Assembly: GCF_000725805.1 (NCBI RefSeq)
Contig: NZ_JOFT01000011.1
Span: 434,001 to 498,000, forward strand
DNA: 64,000 bases
Direction: 5' to 3'
DNA from: Streptomyces xanthophaeus
GTDB lineage: Bacteria; Actinomycetota; Actinomycetes; Streptomycetales; Streptomycetaceae
How positions within the stretch are numbered: position 1 is the first letter of the stretch; the number at the start of each line of letters is the position of its first letter. A program made the translations under genes and the position numbers. Below, piece by piece: positions 57,365-64,000 of this stretch. Under the pieces are notes generated by a model, which saw nothing but the letters and a program-made list of their open reading frames with translations, was not told the DNA's origin and did not search any database.

Positions 57365-58375
57365 ATGGATGTCGTGAGCGACGCGATCTCGGCCGTACGC
57401 ATCGGGCGGCCCTCCTCCGACCGGGTCCGGGCGGGCGGGAGTTGGTGCACGCGGCTCGACCCGTACGACGGCGCGGGCTTCCACGTGGTGCTGGAGGGCA
57501 GCTGCTGGCTGCTGCCCGACGGCGGCCCGCCCGTCTCCCTCGCCACGGGCGACGCGGTGCTGCTGCCGCACGGTACGGGCCATGTGATCGCCGACGCCTC
57601 GGCCGACGCGGCGGCCGTGGAGCGGGCGGTGCCCTTCGGCCCCTGGCTCGCCGGGCGGCAGCCGGCTGCGCCCCGGACCGCGGGCGAAGGGGGCGGTGAC
57701 GGTGGTGGCGGCGTGGAGATGCTGTGCGGGAAGTACCGCCTGGACCGCAGCCACGTGCACCCGCTGATGGCGGAGCTGCCGCAGGTGGTCCACCTGCCCC
57801 ACCGCGTGGGCCGTCATCCCGAACTGCGCGCCGCCATCGACCTGCTGGGCCGGGAGCTGGGCGGGCCGCGGCCGGGATCGGGCACTGCGGTGCCGAGCCT
57901 GCTCGACCTCCTCCTCGTCTACATGATCCGTTCCTGGATGGACGGGGACACCGGCGGGGCCTGGCCGGCCGCGCTGGAGGACCCGGTGGCGGCCGCCGCG
58001 CTACGGGCCCTGCACGCGGACCCGGCCGCCGCGTGGAGCAACGAGCGGCTGGCCGCCGAAGCGGGCGTCTCCCGGCCCACCCTCGCCCGCCGGTTCACCG
58101 CGCTGGTCGGCCGCCCTCCCATGGCGTACCTCACCTGGTGGCGCCTCACGCTGGCCGCCACGCTGCTGCGCGACACCCCGGACTCGCTGGCCTCCGTGGC
58201 CCGCCGGGTGGGGTACGGCACCCCGTACGCCTTCTCCCACGCCTTCAGCCGGGAGTTCGGGACGACCCCGGGGCGCTACCGGCAGCAGCGGCTCTCCCCG
58301 GGGCCGGCCGATCAGCGCGGAACCGGGGGCCAGGGGACCTCGGCGAGGAGCGGCAGGAGCGCCTCCTCCTCGTAG
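57365..58375 (+). CDS. AraC-family regulator with cupin-like sensor domain
   Basis: 336 residues from ATG 57365. The N-terminal cupin (SWCTRLDPYDGAGFHVVLEG, VSLATGDAVLLPHGTGHVIAD) is of the AraC_binding_2/cupin_6 type. The C-terminal HTH pair is WSNERLAAEAGVSRPTLARRF and SLASVARRVGYGTPYAFSHAF, followed by EFGTTPGRYRQQ. The last 30 residues (GPADQRGTGGQGTSARSGRS) are low-complexity and overlap the convergent nitroreductase/hemerythrin gene by 64 bp. It likely controls the divergent MBL-fold gene. Confidence 0.9.
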   Translation: MDVVSDAISAVRIGRPSSDRVRAGGSWCTRLDPYDGAGFHVVLEGSCWLLPDGGPPVSLATGDAVLLPHGTGHVIADASADAAAVERAVPFGPWLAGRQPAAPRTAGEGGGDGGGGVEMLCGKYRLDRSHVHPLMAELPQVVHLPHRVGRHPELRAAIDLLGRELGGPRPGSGTAVPSLLDLLLVYMIRSWMDGDTGGAWPAALEDPVAAAALRALHADPAAAWSNERLAAEAGVSRPTLARRFTALVGRPPMAYLTWWRLTLAATLLRDTPDSLASVARRVGYGTPYAFSHAFSREFGTTPGRYRQQRLSPGPADQRGTGGQGTSARSGRSASSS

Positions 58376-59217
58376 TCGAGGTGGGCGCCCAGTTCCTTCG
58401 ACATCCGGGCCAACTCGACGCGGAACCGGTCGGGTCCGGCCACGGCGAGCCCGGCCAGCAGGGTGACCAGGTCGTTCTGGATGCGTGCGACGGTCCGGTG
58501 TTCCGCGGCCAGCCGTTCGAAGGTCCCGGCCAGGTGGGGGTGGTGGTGCGCGACCCCCGGGAACAAGTGGCCGTCCTCACTGGTGTGATGGAACTCCAGG
58601 GCCTGGCAGAAGGCCAGGCAGCGCTGGCGGATCTGGAGCCCCAGACCCGGTGCGGGCGGCTCGCCGGGGCCCTGGTGGGCGGCCCGGGCGGCGAAGTGGG
58701 CCTCCACCTCCGCGCTCACCTGGTCCAGTTGGGCCCGCAGCCAGGTGTGGACCTCGACGAGCTTGTCGGCGAGGCTCGTGATCTCCTGGGGCGCCTCCCA
58801 CGCGTCGGGATCGGCGCGCTCCAGCACGACGACCGGCAGCACACGGCCGGTGGCGGCCTGGTAGGCACCGTATCCGGGCTCCGCACGCACGACATGTGCG
58901 AACAGCTCGGCGCGCCGGGCGCCTTCGGCGGGTACCGCGAGGGCCTCGAAGCTGTCCCCGCCGAGCTCCACCCGCACCACGGGACGGGCCAGCAGGTTGT
59001 GGTACCAGGCGGGGTGGCGGTCGGCCCCGAGGTTCGAGCCGATGATCAGCAGGGCACCTTCGTGGCGGACGTAGCCGAGGGGCGTGGTCCGTTCGGTCCC
59101 CGACCGGGCGCCGGTGGTGGTCAGCAGGAGCAGGTCCGCGCCTTCGAAGGGGCCACCGACCTTCCCCCGGTTCGCGCGGAACTCCTCGATGACGGACTGG
59201 TTGAACGATGTGGGCAT
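58312..59217 (-). CDS. Fused F420-type nitroreductase (DDN fold) and hemerythrin (HHE) protein
   Basis: 301 residues from ATG 59217. Residues 1 to about 140 match the deazaflavin-dependent nitroreductase/quinone reductase family: FNQSVIEEFRANRGKVGGPF, LLLLTTTGARSGTERTTPLG, GSNLGADRHPAWYHNLLARP, RAELFAHVVRAEPGYGAYQA. Residues about 150-300 are a four-helix hemerythrin-like domain with His/Glu ligands: LVEVHTWLRAQLDQV, LEFHHTSEDGHLFPGV, LAAEHRTVARIQNDL, HLDYEEEALLPLLAEV. A flavin- or F420-linked reductase joined to a di-iron O2/NO-binding domain suggests a redox or nitrosative-stress role. A 165-nt structured leader precedes it. Confidence 0.85.
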   Translation of the reverse strand: MPTSFNQSVIEEFRANRGKVGGPFEGADLLLLTTTGARSGTERTTPLGYVRHEGALLIIGSNLGADRHPAWYHNLLARPVVRVELGGDSFEALAVPAEGARRAELFAHVVRAEPGYGAYQAATGRVLPVVVLERADPDAWEAPQEITSLADKLVEVHTWLRAQLDQVSAEVEAHFAARAAHQGPGEPPAPGLGLQIRQRCLAFCQALEFHHTSEDGHLFPGVAHHHPHLAGTFERLAAEHRTVARIQNDLVTLLAGLAVAGPDRFRVELARMSKELGAHLDYEEEALLPLLAEVPWPPVPR

Positions 59218-59311
59218 GCGGATGTGTCTCCGGAGAACATGGGAAACCGCAGGTGCGCTGCGGTGACGGGCGACGTGACGGGCGCGGGACGGAGCGGGCC
59301 GCACGGCCTGC

Positions 59312-59339
59312 GGTGTGCGCGCGGCACACCGGACGGTGT
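59312..59339 (-). promoter_or_regulatory. Mutually exclusive hairpins in a leader (attenuator-like)
   Basis: Read on the plus strand: GGTGTGC (59312-59318) pairs with GCACACC (59324-59330), while ACACC (59326-59330) can instead pair with GGTGT (59335-59339). The centre segment is shared, so only one hairpin can form at a time. Confidence 0.45.
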
Positions 59340-59381
59340 ACGGGCGCAGGACAGGCGCAGGAGGACGTACGGCGGGCTGCG

Positions 59382-59411
59382 TCAGCGACGGGGTGCGGAG
59401 TGTGAACTCAT
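59382..59411 (-). CDS. Possible 9-residue leader peptide
   Basis: ATG 59411, 7 nt after AGGGGAT, encodes MSSHSAPRR and a TGA. It lies 165 nt upstream of the nitroreductase/hemerythrin start and just before the alternative hairpins. The AGGGG of its ribosome-binding site can be masked by CCCCT upstream. Translation is not proven. Confidence 0.35.
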   Translation of the reverse strand: MSSHSAPRR

Positions 59412-59497
59412 GGCTGATCCCCTGAGGAAGGGGTGCTCGCCCGAACACCGACCGGCCCACTGCTCTTTGGTCGGGGCCACGCGGCACCGCCGCCATT

Positions 59498-59521
59498 ACA
59501 CGCGAGGAGACGGTCGCGTGT
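59498..59521 (-). terminator. Hairpin downstream of the Ser/Thr kinase gene
   Basis: ACACGCG (59498-59504) and CGCGTGT (59515-59521), perfect 7-bp arms, about 65 bp beyond the kinase stop on the minus strand. Confidence 0.45.
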
Positions 59522-59586
59522 CAACGAGCGCCGTCACCCACCTGAGCCGGGGGCGCGGCCGCACCCCCGGCGTGACGCGGCGCGGG

Positions 59587-61473
59587 TCAGCTGCTCGTGC
59601 CGGGGCTGACCGCGTTGCGCCAGACGGTCACGTCCAGCGTCATGTACTTGCTGGGCGAGTCCTCACCGGAGAAGCCCTGGACGGTCACGAGGCCGAGGTG
59701 CCCCGAACCCGTGGTGACGCAGACCTGCCGCCCCTTGGACAGCTTGTTCACGTAGACGTTCTGGGTGAAGCGGGTCTCCGCGCGGCAGGTGGCGAGCGAG
59801 CCCTCCTGGCCCGGGTCGAGCAGGACGAGGTTGCCGCCGTGGCTCTCCGCGTCGAGGTAGCCGCCGGTGTCGTAGGAGAGTTCGTATCCGCCGTCCTCGC
59901 CCTGCTGGGGGCGGACGCTGTCGTCGCCGAGGGTCAGGTGGTATCCGGCGGTGAGGTTGATGGCCTTGTAGTCGGCGGGCTTCGGGTCGCTCTTGGCGTT
60001 CTGCTTGGGGTCGGCCGAACCGCTGCTGCTGCCGCCGTCGCCGGTCTTGTCCTTGTTCGAGCCCGCGCCGTTCGAGCCCGCGCCGCCCGGCTGCGCCGAC
60101 TTCTCGGTGCCGTTGTCCTTGAGCAGGACGTACGCCGTACCGCTGCCGGCGACGGCGAAGACCAGCGCCGCGGCCAGCGCGAGGAAGGTGCCCCGCTTGC
60201 GGCCGCCGCTCCTCGGGGGCTGGGGCGCGGGAGGCGCGGGATGGCCGGGCTGGCCGGGGTGGCCCGGGTGCCTGGGCGGGTACGCCTGCGGGTACGCGGG
60301 GCCCGGTACCTGGGTCGGGGCGTAGGCGTGGCCCTGCCCGGGGGCGGGCGTGCTGTACGGCGAAGGCCCCGGGGCGGGCTGCGGCCCGGTGTGCGTGGGC
60401 TGGTGGACGACGGCCGGGCCGAATCCCGGAGGCGGGGTGGCCGGGGCGGCCGGCGGTGCGGTCGGCGGGGCAGCCGGGGCCACCGGCGTGGTGGGCGAGT
60501 AGGCCACGGACGGGGCGGTGGCCGGGGGCGGCGGGGTCTGCACCGGGGCGGGGGCCGCGGCACGCACGGTGATGTCGGCGGCGACCGACCCCGGCAGCCA
60601 GTCCTCGGGGCGGCGCAGCACCGTCTCCGCGTTCGCGGACTGGCAGAGCGCGATGACCTCGCTGATGGAGGGCCGGGCCTCGGGGTCCTTGTCGAGGCAG
60701 CGGGTGACCAGGTCCCTGAGCCGCTCCGGGACGGCGCTGAGGTCGGGCTCCTCGTGGACGATCCGGTACAGCACCCCGTGCGAGGTCCCCTCGCCGAAGG
60801 CCGGGGTGCCCGTCGCCGCGTACGCCGCGACCTGGCCGAGGGCGAAGATGTCGGTGGCGGGGGTCACCCTGCGTCCCGCCGCCTGCTCGGGAGCCATGAA
60901 GGACGGGGTGCCGATGGTCACGCCGCTGCCGGTCAGCGAGGTCGCGTCGGCGGCGTAGGCGATGCCGAAGTCGATGACGCGCGGTCCGTCGGCGGCGAGC
61001 AGCACGTTGGACGGCTTGAGGTCGCGGTGCACGATGCCCGCGCCGTGGATGACGTGCAGGGCCTCGGCCATGCCCGCGATCAGCAGCAGCACCGCCTCGA
61101 CGGGCAGCGCCCCGTGGGCGACGACGGCGTCGGCGAGCGAGGGGCCGGGCACGTACGCGGTGGCCAGCCAGGGCTGGGCACCGTCGGTGTCGGCATCGAT
61201 GACGGGCGCCGTGAACAGGCCCTGCACGCGCTGCGCGGACTGCACTTCCTGGGCGAACCGGCGGCGGAACTCGGGGTCCTCGCCGAACTCGGGCCGGATC
61301 ACCTTGATGGCCACGGGCCGTCCACCGGGCGTGTACGACAGGTACACCTTGCCCATGCCACCGGCGCCGAGCTTGGCGGCGAGCCGGTATCCGGCGATGG
61401 TGGTCGGGTCGTCCCCCGCGAGGGGCTGGAAAATCTGCGAGGCACGCCCCCGGTCCGGCTGCTGACCGCTCAT
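59587..61473 (-). CDS. Membrane-bound Ser/Thr protein kinase (PknB-like, no PASTA)
   Basis: 628 residues from ATG 61473 (GGGAGA upstream). Hanks-type kinase: Gly-loop LAAKLGAGGMGKVYLSY, Lys in VAIKVIRPEF, VHRDLKPSNVLL, VIDFGIAYA, TIGTPSFMAPEQAAG, DIFALGQ. A long Pro/Ala-rich linker follows (about 310-430). One transmembrane helix (FLALAAALVFAVAGSGTAYV) leads to an extracellular region of about 170 residues with a Ser/Gly/Asp linker and a beta-rich sensor domain (YKAINLTAGYHLTLGDDSVR, LVLLDPGQEGSLATCRAETR) with two Cys. It has no PASTA repeats, so the outside signal is unknown. Confidence 0.92.
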   Translation of the reverse strand: MSGQQPDRGRASQIFQPLAGDDPTTIAGYRLAAKLGAGGMGKVYLSYTPGGRPVAIKVIRPEFGEDPEFRRRFAQEVQSAQRVQGLFTAPVIDADTDGAQPWLATAYVPGPSLADAVVAHGALPVEAVLLLIAGMAEALHVIHGAGIVHRDLKPSNVLLAADGPRVIDFGIAYAADATSLTGSGVTIGTPSFMAPEQAAGRRVTPATDIFALGQVAAYAATGTPAFGEGTSHGVLYRIVHEEPDLSAVPERLRDLVTRCLDKDPEARPSISEVIALCQSANAETVLRRPEDWLPGSVAADITVRAAAPAPVQTPPPPATAPSVAYSPTTPVAPAAPPTAPPAAPATPPPGFGPAVVHQPTHTGPQPAPGPSPYSTPAPGQGHAYAPTQVPGPAYPQAYPPRHPGHPGQPGHPAPPAPQPPRSGGRKRGTFLALAAALVFAVAGSGTAYVLLKDNGTEKSAQPGGAGSNGAGSNKDKTGDGGSSSGSADPKQNAKSDPKPADYKAINLTAGYHLTLGDDSVRPQQGEDGGYELSYDTGGYLDAESHGGNLVLLDPGQEGSLATCRAETRFTQNVYVNKLSKGRQVCVTTGSGHLGLVTVQGFSGEDSPSKYMTLDVTVWRNAVSPGTSS

Positions 61474-61539
61474 CAACTCATGTCTCCCACGCAGAACCCG
61501 ATATCGAACGGCACCCTACCGAAGTACGGGACGCCGGTC

Positions 61540-62481
61540 TCACCGCAGTGCCCGCCCGCGCGAGTTCTCGAACTGCTGGAGCGGGTCCCCGTCCAGCACC
61601 CAGGGCCAGGGGGTCACCACCCCGTCGATCAGCGGGAAGACCTCCGCGGCGTGCCGGATCCGGTTGGCCTGCACCAGCGCGTAGGCCAGCAGGTTCAGAT
61701 CGGCGGCGGCCGCCGCGTGGTGGAGGAACCCGGGGTGCCGCCAGTTCTCGTACGCGCGGTCGAGGACGGTGACGGCCGGAGCGCTCGCCCAGTGGCGGCG
61801 CGCCATGACCGCGGTGAGGGCGTCGTCGCCGGCGACGTGCCGGTGGCGGCGGAGCGTCGCCGTCAGCTCCACGCCGACGGTGGGCGCGTTGGCCGGCATG
61901 CGGGGGCGCGCGGCGTCGACGAACTCCAGCACCTGCATGTGGGATCCGCACTCGGCGGGCGAGAGGTACCCGAGCATCCGCAGGTGCGCCTCGCGGTTCC
62001 AGACGTCGCGGGCCACCGCCTCCCGCCACACGGGGAACACCTCGTCGGAGTGGGCCCGCAGGAGGCGCAGGATGCCGAGCAGAGCCACCCAGGGTGCGGG
62101 GTCGGCCGGCTCCAGTTCGGCCGCGCGGTAGCAGGTGTCGAGGGTCTCGCGCGCGTCGGCCAGCTCGCCGGTACGGCGGCCGAGTACGAGGTCCACCTCG
62201 GCTCGCAGGACCAGCGCGTCGGCGTTCTTGGGGTGCCGGGAGGCCCAGGTCCGTACGAAGCCGGAGTCGGCCGTGCACCGGGCGAGGACGGTGATGCGGT
62301 GGGAGCGGCGGTCCCAGTCGGTGCCCGCCTCCGTCAGCAGCTGTTCCACCTGGGCGGTGTGCAGGTCCGCCAGGCCGGGCGACGGAGGGCCGTCCAGGGC
62401 CTTGAGGACCTTGCCGAGCCGGCCGTCGTCGAGCTCGGGCGCGAGGCGCGGTTTACGACGGCGGTTTCCGAAGATCGGCAT
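61540..62481 (-). CDS. Tetratricopeptide-like protein of unknown function
   Basis: 313 residues from ATG 62481; TAGGCT ends 7 nt before it. The sequence is helix-rich with TPR-like pieces: ADALVLRAEVDLVLGRRTGE, ADARETLDTCYRAAELEPAD, APWVALLGILRLLRAHSDEV, FPVWREAVARDVWNREAHLR. It is rich in Trp and His toward the end (WRHPGFLHHAAAAADLNLLA). There is no signal peptide. Similar proteins are common in Streptomyces but uncharacterised. It lies 66 bp upstream of the kinase in the same direction, perhaps sharing a transcript. Confidence 0.75.
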   Translation of the reverse strand: MPIFGNRRRKPRLAPELDDGRLGKVLKALDGPPSPGLADLHTAQVEQLLTEAGTDWDRRSHRITVLARCTADSGFVRTWASRHPKNADALVLRAEVDLVLGRRTGELADARETLDTCYRAAELEPADPAPWVALLGILRLLRAHSDEVFPVWREAVARDVWNREAHLRMLGYLSPAECGSHMQVLEFVDAARPRMPANAPTVGVELTATLRRHRHVAGDDALTAVMARRHWASAPAVTVLDRAYENWRHPGFLHHAAAAADLNLLAYALVQANRIRHAAEVFPLIDGVVTPWPWVLDGDPLQQFENSRGRALR

Positions 62482-62488
62482 GGCGCGG

Positions 62489-62494
62489 AGCCTA
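62489..62494 (-). promoter_or_regulatory. -10 element of the TPR-like gene, leaderless arrangement
   Basis: TAGGCT on the minus strand, 7 nt before ATG 62481. The same hexamer is used by the TetR gene at 36411. Confidence 0.55.
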
Positions 62495-62566
62495 GGTCAC
62501 CTTCCGCGATTCGGAAGTACCCGGCGGCGGATCGTTACGAAGGGCGTGGGATCGTGACCCTCCGTC

Positions 62567-63313
62567 TCATGCCGGCGGGGCATCGGGGGCGTCGTCCAGG
62601 AGTTCGGGGCCGTTGTTGCGGACGCTGTTGACGGCGGTGGTGACGGCCCGGACGTCCAAGCGGCCCTCGGCGGGGGCGGCCAGGAGCGCCCGCAGGTCGT
62701 GCGTGTCCTCGTGGGAGGGGTCGAGCCAGGTCTCGTAGTCGTCCGCCGCGACGGTCAGGGGCATCCGCGGGTGGATGCGGCCCGCTGCGTCGGTGGCCTC
62801 GGTGGTGATCACTGTGCAGGTGGTCCACCAGGCGGCGGGGTCCTCGTCGTCGGCGACGGCGGGGTCGCGCCAGAACTCGTACAGGCCCGCCATCGCCATC
62901 ACCGAACCGTCCTCGGGCCGGATGAAGTACGGCTGTTTGTAGGCCTTGGCCCCGGCGGTGGCGGGCACGGGCTGCCATTCGTAGAAGCCGTCCGCGGGGA
63001 GCAGGCAGCGGCGGCGGGCGAAGGCCTTGCGGTAGGCGGGCTTCTCGTGGACGGTCTCCACCCTGGCGTTGATCATCTTCGGGCCGCCGCCGGGACCCTT
63101 CGACCAGGACGGGACCAGTCCCCAGCGCAGCGCGCGCAGTTGCCGTTCCAGTACGCCCGAGGTGCGGTCGGGGCGTTCCAGCACCGCCCACACCGGGTCG
63201 GTCGGGGCGACGTTCCAGCTCGGTTCGACGAGCTGCTCCGGGTTCCACTGCGTGATGTCGAAGAGCCGGGTCAGGTCTTCGGGGCTGCGGGTGGAGACGT
63301 AGCGGCCGCACAT
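62567..63313 (-). CDS. SOS response-associated peptidase (SRAP, YedK/HMCES family)
   Basis: 248 residues from ATG 63313. The protein begins MCGRY, so Cys2 becomes the N-terminal residue that forms a thiazolidine crosslink with abasic sites in single-stranded DNA. Other SRAP residues are present: WNVAPTDPVWAV, LRWGLVPSWS, MINARVETVHEKPAY (Asn and Glu of the active site), RRCLLPADGFYEWQ, and IHPRMPLTV (active-site His). Function: protecting abasic sites during replication. Its ATG overlaps the TGA of the upstream gene (TGATG), so the two are translationally coupled. Confidence 0.93.
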   Translation of the reverse strand: MCGRYVSTRSPEDLTRLFDITQWNPEQLVEPSWNVAPTDPVWAVLERPDRTSGVLERQLRALRWGLVPSWSKGPGGGPKMINARVETVHEKPAYRKAFARRRCLLPADGFYEWQPVPATAGAKAYKQPYFIRPEDGSVMAMAGLYEFWRDPAVADDEDPAAWWTTCTVITTEATDAAGRIHPRMPLTVAADDYETWLDPSHEDTHDLRALLAAPAEGRLDVRAVTTAVNSVRNNGPELLDDAPDAPPA

Positions 63314-63825
63314 CAGGCGAAGCTCCAGCGCGTCTGGCTGTAGACGCCCTTGCCGAAGCCGAAGACCGTGTCCGGGGGGACGGTGAAGACCAGGGCCTCG
63401 CCCGCCTCGGGGGCGACGAACACCCCGTCGCCCACGTCGAAGTGCCAGTCGGGGCCGTACTTCTCCTCCCAGGCGGCGGCGAGGGCGCGCAGCCGGTCGG
63501 GGTCGGTCACCCGGGCCGCCCGGCCCTCGACGACCAGGTCGAGGCCCTCGTGCAGGGTGTTGCAGCCGGTGGTGAGGACGACGTGCGGGTTCGCGCGGAG
63601 GTTTTCGGCCTTGCGTTCCTGCGCGCCGGTGCAGAAGTGCAGGGCTCCGTCCGTCCAGACGCCGATCAGCGGGGTGACGTGCGGGCGGGCGTCGGGGCGT
63701 ACGGTCGTCAGCCAGTACAGCTCGGCCCCGGCCAGGGCGGCCGCCGCCCGCGGCCACGGCACGGGCGTCGCCTGCGCGTCGCTGTAGCGCTCGTCGAGCT
63801 CGGCCACGGGCTCCCTGTCGGCCAT
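63313..63825 (-). CDS. Pyridoxamine 5'-phosphate oxidase-fold flavoprotein
   Basis: 170 residues from ATG 63825, 7 nt after GAGGAG; an upstream GTG at 63852 lacks one. The split-barrel FMN/F420-binding fold is recognisable: AELYWLTTVRPDARPHVTPL, IGVWTDGALHFCTGAQERKA, NLRANPHVVLTTGCNTLHEG, LDLVVEGRAARVTDPDRLRA. In actinobacteria this family often uses F420 or heme instead of FMN. The substrate is not known. It shares an operon with the SRAP gene. Confidence 0.87.
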   Translation of the reverse strand: MADREPVAELDERYSDAQATPVPWPRAAAALAGAELYWLTTVRPDARPHVTPLIGVWTDGALHFCTGAQERKAENLRANPHVVLTTGCNTLHEGLDLVVEGRAARVTDPDRLRALAAAWEEKYGPDWHFDVGDGVFVAPEAGEALVFTVPPDTVFGFGKGVYSQTRWSFA

Positions 63826-63972
63826 CGCGGCTCCTCCTCGGGTGTCGGTCACACGACAGAGGCTAAGAGGAATTCCGGCCGAATCCGGCGTTCTTCGGCT
63901 TCTGCGGGTGCGCGGCGCCCCGGACGGGGCAGGTGCAGCGGGTATCCGCAGGCCCGAGAGAGGACGGACACC

Positions 63973-64000
63973 GTGACACGACCGAGGATCCTCGTGGTGG
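63973..64000 (+). CDS. Start of a gene cut by the window end (dinucleotide-binding protein likely)
   Basis: GTG 63973 follows GAGAGAGGACGG. Nine codons are visible (M-T-R-P-R-I-L-V-V), matching the first beta-strand of a Rossmann fold such as NADH dehydrogenase or another FAD/NAD-dependent oxidoreductase. Too short for more. Confidence 0.4.

Larger units (their letters stand above)
59218..59586 (-). other. Structured leader and intergenic region upstream of the nitroreductase/hemerythrin gene
   Basis: 369 bp. On the minus strand it contains, in order, the kinase terminator candidate (59521-59498), CCGACC/GGTCGG and AGGGG/CCCCT stems, a 9-codon ORF (59411-59382), and two mutually exclusive hairpins (59339-59312). 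A promoter could not be placed. Confidence 0.45.

Noticed and set aside
57724..62631. 1635-codon open frame on the plus strand across the AraC, nitroreductase, kinase and TPR-like genes
   Set aside because: It crosses four well-supported genes (three on the opposite strand) and has low-complexity composition; a typical high-GC shadow frame.
1..64000. Search for tRNA, rRNA, prophage, insertion sequences and attachment sites
   Set aside because: No cloverleaf-like sequence with a recognisable T-loop, no transposase or integrase motif, and no flanking inverted/direct repeat pair were seen by reading; a program such as tRNAscan could still find something missed.

Overview
The window is about 72-75% GC by eye. 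It is densely packed with genes, almost all wobble codons are G or C, and GTG starts are common. The promoters, the LuxR, TetR, MarR, PucR and ECF regulators, the Tat/Sec secreted proteins and the rare TTA codons all point to a Streptomyces chromosome (Actinomycetota), probably outside the core. I saw no rRNA, tRNA, CRISPR array, insertion sequence or prophage.

Layout. 1-8.6 kb: end of a beta-lactamase-type lipoprotein, a self-contained molybdenum oxidoreductase, a frameshifted intradiol dioxygenase, oleate hydratase, and a MarR/NTF2-like divergent pair with two operator copies. 8.8-19.5 kb: small secreted proteins, a PucR-type regulator, a flavin reductase, an arginase-family protein, a P-loop kinase, a DrrAB-type exporter, a HEAT-like protein and a streptogrisin-type protease with Ig-like domains. 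19.8-30 kb: a large LuxR-family ATPase, an AI-2E permease, a methyltransferase, a TSUP permease, an unusual HTH / sigma-like / small-protein operon, and small TTA-containing genes. 30-37 kb: four regulator-target units (XRE-cupin/MFS, TetR, TetR/AKR, TetR/AKR), each with a palindromic or repeated operator. 37-40 kb: two abutting gene fragments, an Rnl2-like RNA ligase and a TauD-type dioxygenase.

40-50 kb: a PH-like membrane protein, an ECF-like sigma factor translationally coupled to a giant IclR-type regulator, a NodB-type deacetylase, a polar amino-acid ABC importer, a GlxA-type regulator, and metabolic or unknown genes. 50-58 kb: two GNAT enzymes, a GntR/ABC exporter operon with a strong promoter-operator, a PAS-GAF-PP2C phosphatase, YciO, an MBL-fold hydrolase and an AraC regulator. 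58-64 kb: a fused F420-type nitroreductase/hemerythrin protein with a structured leader, a PASTA-less Ser/Thr kinase, a TPR-like protein, a SRAP (YedK) protein coupled to a PNPOx-fold protein, and the first codons of another gene.

Most units are small and self-regulated: a regulator sits divergently from or next to one enzyme or transporter, with its operator in between. About ten genes have a TAnnnT -10 element exactly 6-7 nt before the start codon, which implies leaderless mRNAs. Two genes appear to carry single-base deletions. Three genes contain TTA codons and may depend on the bldA tRNA. Function calls rest on motifs and family knowledge only; no database search was possible.
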